In this document: piece after piece, positions 1 to 8,189 of the stretch
Layout: the number at the start of each line of letters is the position of its first letter
Numbering within the stretch: the first letter of the stretch is position 1
Source of the DNA: Chara braunii
Lineage: Eukaryota > Streptophyta > Charophyceae > Charales > Characeae
NCBI GenBank assembly: GCA_003427395.1
Contig: BFEA01000549.1
Span: 305,118 to 338,830 of the forward strand
Reading direction: 5' to 3'
DNA: 33,713 nt
Position numbers and translations under genes: made by a program
The notes under the pieces: model-generated
Database searches by the model: none
Told to the model about the DNA's origin: nothing
Seen by the model: the letters and a program-made list of their open reading frames with translations, nothing else

Positions 1-31
1 CGGTAGGTCACGTGAGATACGACAAGCCGTC
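1..31 (+). repeat. Left copy of a short G-box-containing repeat
   Basis: The string CGGTAGGTCACGTGA followed by ATACGACA recurs at 244-270 with two small changes. The core TCACGTGA is a palindrome containing the CACGTG E/G-box hexamer. The two copies bracket about 240 bases of CT-rich DNA, so they probably mark a tandem unit rather than two separate regulatory sites. Confidence 0.5.
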
Positions 32-32
32 C

Positions 33-550
33 ACCCCCCCCCCCTTTCTCGGCTCATCTTTTTTTTCTTCTTCTTCTCTTGTCTTCTTAGTCTTCCCCGC
101 GTCCCCCTCGGGTTCTCATCTTCCTCCATAACCTTTCTTCTTCGTCGTCTTCCCCTTCTCCCCCACTCGTTTTCTTTCTCCTCCTCTTCTTCTTCTTTGT
201 CTCCTTCTTCTTCGCCTTCTTCTGCTTCTAGTTCGTCAACATTCGGTAGGTCACGTGATACACGACAGGTTAAAAAAAAAAATAAAAAAAAATGAAGGTC
301 GTCCTCCTCCTCCTCCTCCACTCATCTTCTTCGTCTTCTCCTTCTTCTCTCCTCGTCGTCCTCTCGTCTTCGTCTTCTTCCCCTCCTCCCCCTCACGTTT
401 TCATATTTATCCTCGAACATTCTTAATTTTCTTCTTCTTCCTCTCCTCACCCTTTTCTTCTTCTTCTTCTTCTTCTTCGTCTTCTTCTTCTTCTTCTTCT
501 CCATTCGCTAGGTCTTTTTCTCTCCTCTTCTTCTTCTTCCCCTCCTTCCC
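33..550. repeat. TTC/CTT microsatellite and polypyrimidine tract
   Basis: The plus strand is almost purely C and T, with long TTC runs, for example around 457-502. Open frames on both strands here encode only Ser/Phe/Pro or Arg/Lys/Glu homopolymer-like strings and are by-products of the microsatellite. No gene is supported. Confidence 0.85.
244..270 (+). repeat. Right copy of the G-box-containing repeat
   Basis: This is the second copy of the CGGTAGGTCACGTGA motif seen at the left edge of the window, here followed by TACACGACAGG and an A-rich run. It is the only clearly non-pyrimidine stretch in the first 1.3 kb besides the GTTGTTAAGCAG units further right. Confidence 0.5.
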
Positions 551-1310
551 TACTCCCTCCCTGCCTTTCTCCATCCTCCCATCCATCCATCCCTCCCTCC
601 ATCCCATCTCGCCATCCTCCATCATCCATCATCCGTCCATCCATCCCTTCCTCCATCCCACCTCGCCATTCTCCATCCTTCATCATCCATCCCTCCCTCC
701 ATCCATCCCATCTCGCCATTCTCCATCCTCCACCATCCCTCCCTCCTCCCTCCATCCCATCTCGCCATCCTCCATCATCCCATCTCGCCATCCCTCCCTC
801 CCTTCCATCTCACCGTCGCTTCCCCCTTCCATCCATTTCTATCTTCTTCTTCTTCTTGGACGTTGTTAAGCAGTCTCCCTCCCTCCCATCTCGCCATACC
901 TCCCCACCTCCATCCACACATCCATTCATCTTCTTCTTGTTGTTGGACCTTGTTAGGCAGTCTCCCTCCATCCCTCCATCCTCCCATCTCGCCATCCCTC
1001 CCCCCCTCCATCCATCAATCCATCTTCTTCTTCATCTTGGACGTTGTTAAGCAGTCTCCCTCCATCCCTTCATCCTCCCATCTCGCGATCCGTCCCCCCC
1101 CTCCATCCCTCCGTCCTCCCATCTCGCCATCCCTCCACGCCCCCTCCATCCCTCGTCCTCCCATCCCGCCATCCCTTCCCCCCCCCTCCATCCATCCATC
1201 CATCCATCTTCATCTTCTTCTAGTTCTTCTTCAACAATGGTTAGCAGCCTTCCTCCATCCCTCCGTTCTCCCATCTCGCCATCCCTCTCCACCTCACTTC
1301 ATCCATCTTC
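550..1310. repeat. CCATCCCTCC / TCTCGCCATC minisatellite with a higher-order unit
   Basis: Degenerate CCATCC and CCATCTCGCCAT words fill this stretch. From about 840 on, a longer unit appears: a TTC run, then TTGGACGTTGTTAAGCAGTC, then the CCATC words. The TTGGA start of this unit falls at 856, 943 and 1037, and a diverged unit (AACAATGGTTAGCAGCC) lies near 1234. Spacing is about 87-94 bp, with one longer interval. The many long frames are low-complexity Pro/Ser/His strings and are not genes. Confidence 0.8.
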
Positions 1311-1329
1311 TTCTTTTTCTCGTTAGTCT

Positions 1330-1690
1330 TTTCCATTTTTTTGTCAGTCTTGTTCTTCTTCAGAACGAATGGGTCGATAACATGCATGCAGCAGACATCA
1401 GAGCAACAGGCATCAAACATGCAGAGCCCCCAACCCAGTACATATCAAATGACATACATTCAGCATACAGCATGCAACATACATGCAGAGCCCCCAACCC
1501 CCAGACCCCCCCCCCCCCACCGCAACACTCCCCACCCAATCTAACCCCCCCACCCACACCCCAAAACCAAAATTTTATTGTGACCCCGGTTTCAAAAAAG
1601 AAAACAAAAATCTCGGCGGTCTATTTGGCCCGCCCAGTTTACCCGAGCGCCCCCCCGGGCCCAACTGGCCCTGGCGGGTGACGTCCTCAC
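1330..1690. other. Spacer with a short direct repeat; no gene seen
   Basis: A 20-bp direct repeat, ACATGCAGAGCCCCCAACCC, lies at 1417-1436 and 1481-1500. It is followed by a C-rich stretch (1500-1560) and a GC-rich block near 1640-1680. Open frames through here read Pro-rich low-complexity sequence and show no domain. Confidence 0.5.
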
Positions 1691-1749
1691 TCAGAAAAAA
1701 AAAAAGAAAAAAAAAGCGGTTGTTATGTGTGAGAACATGCGTGCATGCG

Positions 1750-1752
1750 CGT

Positions 1753-1795
<43 letters not shown>

Positions 1796-1796
1796 C
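1750..1796. repeat. (CG)n then (GA)n simple repeat
   Basis: A GCGTGCGCGCGCGCG run passes directly into a GA dinucleotide run. These are alternating purine-pyrimidine and polypurine segments side by side. The flanking 1800-1960 stretch holds several GCGC-centred words and no gene I can support. Confidence 0.85.
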
Positions 1797-2100
1797 AAAC
1801 AAATAGCTCCTAAGCATTTATTAGAAAACCCCTGCTGGTGAGCGCTAGCGCTACCGATAAGCACTAATTTCTGCGCTATCACGTCGCCTAACGCTTGAGA
1901 GCATCCGCGCGCTTGCGCGGCCAGAGCGCACCCACTGTGGAACCTTCAGTCGAACCTCGTGGTTTGCCTCCGCGAGCGTGAACACGCGTCCATCTCACCT
2001 TTCAAACTTTGGAAATCGACGGAAAAGAGAGGAAGGGCCAAGAGCAAGGGCCAGCCTCACCATGCCACGCCTCCGGGTGTGGCTATCCCTAGTTCGAGAA

Positions 2101-2204
2101 AGAGACGGGGAATGAGAAAGGGAGAAGGAGGAGAGAGGGAGAACCCGGAGAAGAGACGGGGAATGAGAAAGGGAGGAGGAGGAGAGAGGGAGAACCCGGA
2201 GAAG
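2101..2204 (+). repeat. 51-bp tandem repeat, two copies
   Basis: The unit starts AGAGACGGGGAATGAGAAAG and is present at 2101 and again at 2152, nearly identical. Because 51 is divisible by three, the frame 1959-2216 reads a repeated 17-residue Arg/Gly/Glu unit. I see no known domain, and purine-rich composition explains the open frame. Confidence 0.75.
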
Positions 2205-3130
2205 GCTCACCTATAGGACAGCTCAGGCGAGAAAGAGACGAGGAGCCACGCCACAAGAAGGAAAACAACAAGATCAACGAGGGAGGGAAATCATTGCCTT
2301 CCCGAGACTTAAAACTTTTTGAAAGGTCAGCAAGGTTCTCCTCGTAAGGCAAGGAAGGGATAACCTCAAAAAGAGGTCGACCACCCCACATAAGGACCAG
2401 GTCTGGGAGGAAAGAGAAAAAGAAGAGAGTAGTACCACACGCGCGATGCTTGTGTGTGCAATCACGCACAAAGTCAAGACCGTCACAGGAGTGAGCGAAC
2501 GATAACAAGTTAAAGAGGATCATGGTTGGTTGATACGGTGGCCAAAAGTCGGGGGAGGACAAGCGAGTCGGCTTCCAAGTATGTTCTTACAAGAAGGTGA
2601 GGATAGCACGCCAGATACCCAGATGTCCCACCCATACGCTTCCAAGCAATGGTAGAGCGAAAGCATTTCCACAACAAATCTTCTCAGTTGCATCGCCACT
2701 TACGGTCCCAAGCCTCCCCGACGACCGTCTTCCCCACATTCCTCTCCCTCACAGCCATATCAGTTTCCTCTGTCCGGGGTCCGTCCATTACTCCAGCCAT
2801 CTCTGATCCTTTAACCCCCCCCCTTTTTTGGGCTTCACCAGCTGCCTCAATATCTTATCTTTCACTCCCCCTCCCGGATACTTTCGGGTCGATCTCCCCA
2901 TATACGCACACATCCGGAACCCTCACTCTCCCACTCCCTCCCTTTCTTTGCTTCCCTTCCTCCCCCTCTGCCCCCGTCCGTGATTCTTCCCCGATCACTG
3001 CACTCCTCCCGACTGAACCTCCCTGGCTTTCCTCCCACCCCCTTCTCATCGGTCCATCAATCTAGCCTTCCACCCCGTCCCTCTTGCATCCCACACACCA
3101 CTTCGACACGTCAGCACACGCATCACTTCG
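2205..3130. other. Unassigned spacer; open frames without recognisable domain
   Basis: The longest minus-strand frame (2089-2562) has an ordinary-looking stretch containing R-D-C-T-H-K-H-R and L-P-Y-E-E-N-L-A-D-L-S-K-S before it runs into the 51-bp repeat on its C-terminal side. It could be the decayed coding end of a minus-strand retroelement, but I cannot name a family. The plus-strand frames 2597-2806 and 2649-3065 are Pro/Ser-rich and overlap each other, which suggests composition rather than coding. Confidence 0.3.
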
Positions 3131-3770
3131 ACACGCCACCCTTCAATCTTTCGCTTCTTTTCTTTTTCTTCCTCGTCTCCTTCTTCCCCTTCTTCTTCTT
3201 CTTCCGTTTCACCCCCTTCCTCTCTTCCCTGACTACGAACCCGAGCCTGAAGCCTCGATCCCGAGGTCCGACCTATTCCCTTACCCGATCCCGAAGTCAA
3301 ACCTGTTCCCACACCGATCCCTTTTCGACACGTCCCTACCCGGTCCCAAGTCGGTTCCCGCCCAAGTCCTCGCCCCTGCCCCCCCCCCCGATGCCATCCC
3401 GCTCCGACCTCATCCCGATCCCATCCCACTCCCATCTCCACCCCCTCCCGCTCCCTTCCAGCTTACGTCCCGAACCCATTCCACTCCCTGCCAGTTCCCA
3501 GACCTCTCCCAACCCGGTCCCCTCCCACCCCCATCCCGTTCACACCCCGATCCTATCCCACACCCATCCCGATCCCACTCCGTTCCTACCCCGCTCCCAT
3601 CCCGCACCCATGCCGCTTCCACCCCGATCCCTCCCAACTCCCATACCGCTGCCGTCCCGATCCCAACCCGTTCCCTTTCCGTTCCTACCCCACTTTGAGC
3701 CCCATTCCCATCTTGCTCCCATCCTGATCCCATCCTGATCCAATCCCACTCCCACCCCCTCTCATTCCAC
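3130..3770. repeat. Pyrimidine tract then CCCATN-type minisatellite
   Basis: A TTC-rich tract at about 3140-3210 leads into several hundred bases of degenerate 6- and 12-base words of the kind CCCATCCCGATC. All six frames stay largely open (for example plus 2980-3738 and minus 3410-3937) and encode Pro/Ser/His/Leu or Gly/Trp/Arg/Asp periodic strings. This is typical of a minisatellite, and I do not call a protein. Confidence 0.75.
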
Positions 3771-3888
3771 GGAGCACCCCTCCCCATTAGTGATCCCATA
3801 ATTCCCCAACTGTCTGCTAACCGCCTATAGAGAGTTACACTCAGCCACCCTGAATTCGGAAGCAAAGGGTCAGCGGTACACACCAAGG

Positions 3889-4248
3889 ATGGAGGGCATG
3901 GGAATCGAAACGCAGAATTGGCTTGCAGAACAAACAAGAATGGCGCTTGTCAAAACCACCAAACTCATAGATCAAGGAGGAAGCCACAAAGAAGAGATCG
4001 TGATTTATGAATGTCCAAAAGAGCTAACATCCAAGTCGGATGAGCTTCACAAAAAACACGCCGTGTTGTTCATCTTCACTAAAAAAAGCCAAGAGCTGGA
4101 CAGGCAAGCGAAACTGAAGTGGCCCTGGGAAAAGTTGAAAAGCTTGGAGTCAATCCAGGGAACCGATCCCAAAGTCTCATTCCATCCAAGATCAAGAAAT
4201 GTCATCATGGTGTTGAAAGTATGGACGAAGCACTCGCAACATTCTTAA
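3889..4248 (+). pseudogene. N-terminal part of a LINE-type ORF1 / DUF4283-like protein, frameshifted
   Basis: This 119-residue frame reads as ordinary globular protein and stands out from the low-complexity flanks. It contains a block resembling the nucleic-acid-binding DUF4283 region found at the N-terminus of many plant LINE ORF1 proteins: a short strand, a helix with the word A-V-L-F-I-F-T-K-K-S, then W-P-W-E-K-L-K-S-L near residues 78-87. From about 4200 the homologous reading continues in another frame, so a frameshift has split the gene. No promoter is visible, and the region upstream is minisatellite. Family assignment rests on general pattern only; a different capsid-like or host gene fragment is possible. 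Confidence 0.4.
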
Positions 4249-4682
4249 CAAACAAATGTTTCACCTGCAACTCTTCAGTGGTCACTGTGCACCCATGGAA
4301 ACAAGCTACAGCCTATCAACAAACTCCTTTCAGGTACAGGCAAGATCTGATTAAAAAACATTTCTGGATCCAATTTGACAATGTACCTGAGGGAATGCAC
4401 GGCAGCGTCACAGAAAGAGTGAAGATGGAATACAGACACTTCAAAGAAACGCACTGGATCGTTTCGACACCTGTCTTTCTTACCCCACCGCACAACCAAA
4501 TGACGGTGGTATTGGACATTGGGGAAAGCCCAATGTCGTACACTCCCGAGGAATGGTTCTTCTTGCAGGATGGCAAAGTCACCAGGATTTCAGTGTCCAG
4601 TAAGAGGAATCCACTGTGTTCTAAGTGCAGGCAAAGGGCATTTGGGGACAGATGCCAACTGTTCCAAAACAAGGGAAAATAG
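4170..4682 (+). pseudogene. Central and C-terminal part of the LINE-type ORF1-like protein, ending in a broken zinc knuckle
   Basis: The frame 4119-4682 continues the protein that starts at 3889. Its useful part begins near 4200 with M-D-E-A-L-A-T-F-L. It has W-I-Q-F-D-N-V-P-E-G, which fits the 'W-V-Q-F-x-N-L-P' strand common between DUF4283 and the zinc knuckle of LINE ORF1 proteins, then V-V-L-D-I-G-E-S-P. It ends with C-S-K-C at about residue 170. The expected G-H of a CCHC knuckle appears only in the +1 frame (G-H-L-G-T-D-A-N-C, within 4519-4791), so a second frameshift falls inside the knuckle. A retrotransposon relic is the best reading; there is no RT domain downstream because the LTR-like repeat begins at 4758. 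Confidence 0.4.
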
Positions 4683-4978
4683 AAAACCCAAACTACTCAA
4701 AACAGCAAGTCTGCAAGAAGTGGCGGACAAAATGGGTTATTGGTACGTCCGAGGCATTGTCGGGACCGGTGGGTCCCGAAATAAGTCCTGACCATTGATA
4801 AGCGGTATACGACAGATTTGTGCACGACAGAGAAAACCGGAGGCAAAAAGGATAGAAAAGCTAAAAGCATAAGTGTCGGCACCTAAGGACCTGGAGGTTG
4901 CCCTGGACCGAGGAGCCACTGGACCAGGAAAAGACTAGCGGAACGGCGAGCGGCGGAAGGCCGCAAGAAAATAACGGA

Positions 4979-5012
4979 GGCGGCCCTTCCTCCCGAAAGG
5001 AGAAGGACCGCC
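4979..5012 (+). other. Long imperfect hairpin in the left LTR copy
   Basis: GGCGG pairs with CCGCC at the base, and CTTCCTCC with GGAGAAG above it, around a CGAAA loop, with small bulges. The hairpin sits inside a stretch that the right LTR copy lacks (that copy has a short filler instead). The upstream word GCGGAAGGCCGC also folds back. Confidence 0.5.
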
Positions 5013-5319
5013 GGAAAAAGTAATGTCGTCGGGGTGCGGCCCGCACGAAGGCAAAGAGGATGATAAAATAATAAGTGAGGCATCGACGCGTGAGAAGGTA
5101 GCTCGGGCCGAGAGGGCCACTAGGATGCGGCATCAGAAGGGCCAAAGGGCCATGAGCTAAGTAAGAAGTCGCGGCCGGAAAGATCGGCGCCCACGGGATA
5201 AGAGAAAGGCGAAGGGAATGAGGCCGCCGTGGAGTGGAAGAATGTCAAAAGAACTCGAGACACCATGAGGGGGAGTGTCGGGGGCCACATGAGACTAAGT
5301 AAAAATAATGGTATCTGGG

Positions 5320-5450
5320 ACGAAGTGTCAGGGACCGCCGACGGGACAAAGTGTCGGGGACCGCCGACGGGACAAAGTGCCAAGGACCATCGACGGGACA
5401 AAGTGTCGGGGACCACCAGCGGGACAAGCTGCAGGGACATGAGAAGGTCC
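5320..5450 (+). repeat. 26-bp tandem array inside the left LTR copy
   Basis: Unit starts (ACAAAGTG) fall at 5320 (ACGAAGTG), 5346, 5372, 5398 and 5424, an exact 26-bp period. Each unit carries GTCGGGGACC then CCGACGGGAC, so GTCGG and CCGAC can pair within a unit. The right LTR copy has one more unit. Confidence 0.85.
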
Positions 5451-5984
5451 CGAGAGAAATGGCGGAGCGACGTAAGGAGAAAATAATTAAAACGAGATGC
5501 ACCGTTAAGGTTAAGATCTTGACGACCAATAATATTAACACCACTAGTGCAAGCACTGGTGGGAGCAAATGGAGAAGCCAAAAGGAAAGAAAAAGAAAAG
5601 AAACAAATAGAGGGAGGCATGGGAACAATTCGAAAAATCTTGGATTGGCCTCCCCCAAGAAAATGGAGTCAGTAAAGGCTCCATGAGAAAAATAGGCCTC
5701 CGAGAGAAAATTAGGGTATGGGGGCCCACCGTTTGAAAGAAATAGAGGCGAACGAAGACTCTCATGGGCATGAGAGGGCCACAGTTGCAGTCCGAGAAAT
5801 AACGACTTGCCCCTTGAACATAGGAAGGGCCAAAACTAAGAGGAAGGACCTAGAAAAAGGCCTTAACGGCTAGTTGACACTTGGCATGCAAAGAAAGAAA
5901 TAAAAAAAAAAAAAAAGAGAGGGAAAATAAGACAAAGGGAGTGAGAGGGAGTGAGTGAGTTGGCCGTCAGTAGGGACTGCCACA

Positions 5985-6008
5985 AGTAGGGACTGGCAGG
6001 TCCCTACT
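5985..6008 (+). other. Perfect hairpin AGTAGGGAC / GTCCCTACT
   Basis: A 9-bp perfect stem encloses the 6-base loop TGGCAG. The same hairpin is intact in the diverged LTR module near 7182-7205 but has lost pairing in the right LTR copy. Confidence 0.6.
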
Positions 6009-6014
6009 ATCCAG

Positions 6015-6062
6015 AAATGAAGGGAAAAGAAAAGAAAAGAAAGGGGAAAAGAAAAGAAAAGA
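6015..6062. repeat. GAAAA/GAAAG microsatellite in the LTR
   Basis: An A/G-only stretch of AAAAG words, present in both LTR copies (right copy about 30776-30815). Confidence 0.7.
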
Positions 6063-6148
6063 CAAAATGGCACTAACGACTAAAAACGGTCACTTAGGGA
6101 GATGCATCCGTGACCAGATTCATTCTGGCATATGTCGGTTACAAAGTA

Positions 6149-6192
6149 TCTTGATTTTCTCTTGATTTTGCAGAGACAATCAAGAAAAATCA
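6149..6192 (+). other. Long AT-rich hairpin conserved in both LTR copies
   Basis: The left arm is two tandem CTTGATTTT words and the right arm is AAATCAAG words, giving a stem of about 19-20 bp with a one-base bulge and a short GCAGAG loop. The right copy (30901-30945) pairs better than this one, which has a C in the right arm. Flanking GGTTACAAAG and CTTGCAACC could extend the stem. Confidence 0.65.
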
Positions 6193-6251
6193 AGGCCCCT
6201 TGCAACCGAGATACAACGGATTACAAGGGGAGGAGAAAACACATGTTTTAG

Positions 6252-6285
6252 GTGCATCCGGGGCCAATATTGAGCCCGGATGCAC
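6252..6285 (+). other. Perfect 11-bp hairpin GTGCATCCGGG / CCCGGATGCAC
   Basis: A perfect 11-bp stem with a 12-base loop, also present in the right LTR copy near 31002-31036. Conservation of the pairing in both copies suggests it was part of the LTR transcript structure (for example a dimerisation or polyadenylation hairpin), but that role is inference. Confidence 0.65.
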
Positions 6286-6639
6286 TTGAAAATTGAGCAC
6301 TTCATTTTCTTTCAGTTGGAGGCAAGTTGTGGGGCTGTGGGACTAGGAAAATGAGCATAGTTGCAGTCCGAGAAATAACAGACTGTATGGGGATGCCTAG
6401 GCCAAGGGACCGCGAGATGAGGTTCTCGCCGCCGGAAATAATCGACACACTTGAGACGCATGGGAAGAGTAAATTGGGACCGATGGGGACAACAAGGTGC
6501 CAAATAAAAATGGGACGTCAACCGGGGCGACGCTGGGGACTAAATGGGCCCAAGTAAAAATTGTCGAAAAACGGGACACGCGCCGGCGGGGCTACCGACG
6601 GGACAAAAAAAAATAAAAATGGAACTAGTACAGGGAAAG

Positions 6640-7690
6640 TGGCGGGGACTTGAGTTGTCCCAAGGTAGCCATCAGCCAGCATAAGAAATGGCCGCACAAA
6701 GCAAACGGCGCCGTCGAGATCAAGATCTAGACGGTGGGGAGTACTAGTGGGATCAAGTGGGAGAGCCGTGAAAGAAAAGAGAGCAAAATAATGATGGGGG
6801 AAGGGTTGTCCAGCGGTCTGGGGTATCTCAGACTAGCTAGGCATGAGAACATAGAGCCCCAAGGGGCTTAACATGGAAAAAAGGCTGTCAAAAAGAAATC
6901 GGAGCAAAAGGGGCTCAAAATTGAGACTAACGGAGGCAAAATGGAGCCCCCTATGAGCAAGGGGGTGCCATTAATGTAATCCGAGATGTAATGGTCAACT
7001 GCCAGCCATGAACCTGGCCATGAATGAGGTTCCAAGGCCTAGAAAGGGGGTGCACAACTGTTTGACACTTGTTACAACAGAAGTAGAAGAAAAAAGAGAG
7101 AAAATTGGGAGAAAAAGGAGGGAGAATGAGACAAAGGGGGAAAAAAAAGTGGAGTAAAATGTGCTGGCCAGTTGGGACTGTTGCAGTAGGGACTGGCAGG
7201 TCCCTACAGTGACGTCATCACTCCGGATTTAGTGGAAGGCAGTCCGGATTGCAGAGATAATGCCCTAATGCCCTTGGGGCATTATCCACAAAATCTGAAT
7301 TAAAAAGTGGAAAATGAAAGGAAAATGCAAGGATGAGTTGACCGTTTTTTTTGTGAGCCATGAATCTGAGATCAGATCTCATGGATGAGAGGAGTTGGTC
7401 GTTTTTTGTGGGCCAGCTCAAACGGCCAACTCCGGAATGAGTTGGCAGCCCAAAATGGAAAGAGACAGAGAGAGGAAAAAGTCGAGATTGTGCATTTGGC
7501 CCAAAAAGAAAGCCAGATGCACCAGAAATTGAAAAATTGAGCATACGGGCTCAAATTTGAAGCAAGGACCACCAAGGGGTAGCTCGGAATATTGACGGCC
7601 ATGGATCTCAGCCAGATCCAAGGCTGAAAATGCACCGCTGCATGGAAAAATATCTCGGCCTACCCAAAATGGGGTAGGAGCAGCAAAAAT
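6640..7690 (+). mobile_element. Second, diverged LTR-like module
   Basis: This stretch repeats the order of elements of 5435-6300 at lower identity: GGGACTTGAG...GTCCC, AGATCAAGATCT-GACGG, ACTAGTGGGA, GGCCTAGAAA, TTTGACACTTG, an A/G-rich run, then AGTAGGGACTGGCAGGTCCCTAC with its hairpin intact at 7182-7205. It contains minus-strand open frames (7218-7635) without a recognisable domain. It may be the rest of a longer LTR that arose by internal duplication, or a related LTR inserted next to it. Confidence 0.5.
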
Positions 7691-7706
7691 ATCTCGGCCT
7701 ACCCAA
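7645..7706 (+). repeat. Short direct repeat ATATCTCGGCCTACCCAA
   Basis: Two copies of AAAATATCTCGGCCTACCCAA, about 40 bp apart, sit at the boundary between the LTR-like module and the satellite array. Confidence 0.6.
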
Positions 7707-8160
7707 TCTTGTGTTTTGGCCTAGTCTAGCTCATGCTTTCACTCATTTAGGAGTTAGTGATGTTCCGATTCACTCTTGATTGCTTCTCATGCTTCAATCT
7801 TGTGTTTTGGCCTAGTATACCTCATGCTTTCACTCATCTAGTAATTAGTGATGTTCCGATTCACTCTTGATTGCTCACATGCTTCAATCTTGTGTTTTGG
7901 TCTAGTCTAGCGCATGCTTTCACTCATCTAGCAGTTGGTGATAACCTGATTCATTCTTGATTGCTTCTCATGCTTCAATCTTGCGTTTTGGCCTAGTCTA
8001 GCTCATGCTTTCACTCATCCAGTAGTTAGTGAAGTTCCGATTCACTCTTGATTGCTTATCATGCTTCAATCTTGTGTTTTGGCCTAGTCTAGCTCGTACT
8101 TTCACTCACATAGTAGTTGGTGATGTCCCGATTCACTCTTGATTGCCTTCCTTGCCTCCT
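7704..8160 (+). repeat. 91-bp satellite, type I (five units)
   Basis: Unit starts (CAATCTTGTGTTTTGG) fall at 7704, 7795, 7885, 7976 and 8067, so the period is 90-91 bp. The unit includes GGCCTAGTCTAGCTCATGCT and CGATTCACTCTTGATTGCT. The last unit fades into the type II array. Confidence 0.9.
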
Positions 8161-8189
8161 ACTGGTGTTAGGATTAGCCTAGCCTGTGC

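Larger units (their letters stand above)
4758..6652 (+). mobile_element. Left copy of a long LTR-like repeat (candidate 5' LTR)
   Basis: The sequence begins TGTCGGGACCGG and matches 29567-31476 along its whole length by eye, apart from indels. It opens with a 7-bp stem (CGGGACC / GGTCCCG at 4761-4778). It contains a 26-bp tandem array (5320-5450), an A-rich segment, and three conserved hairpins at about 5985, 6149 and 6252. Similarity to the right copy stops abruptly after GGCGGGGACTTG. The left copy then continues into a related diverged module, so the true LTR may be longer than the shared part. The right copy is preceded by a polypurine tract, which supports the LTR reading. No terminal CA or primer-binding site could be fixed. 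Confidence 0.65.

Noticed and set aside
255-1681. Long Pro/Ser/His and Arg/Glu frames at the left end
   Set aside because: They are translations of CT microsatellites and CCATC minisatellites, open in several frames at once.
2980-3937. 252-, 204- and 175-codon overlapping frames
   Set aside because: They are all produced by a CCCATN-type repeat. They are open on both strands and have no domain.
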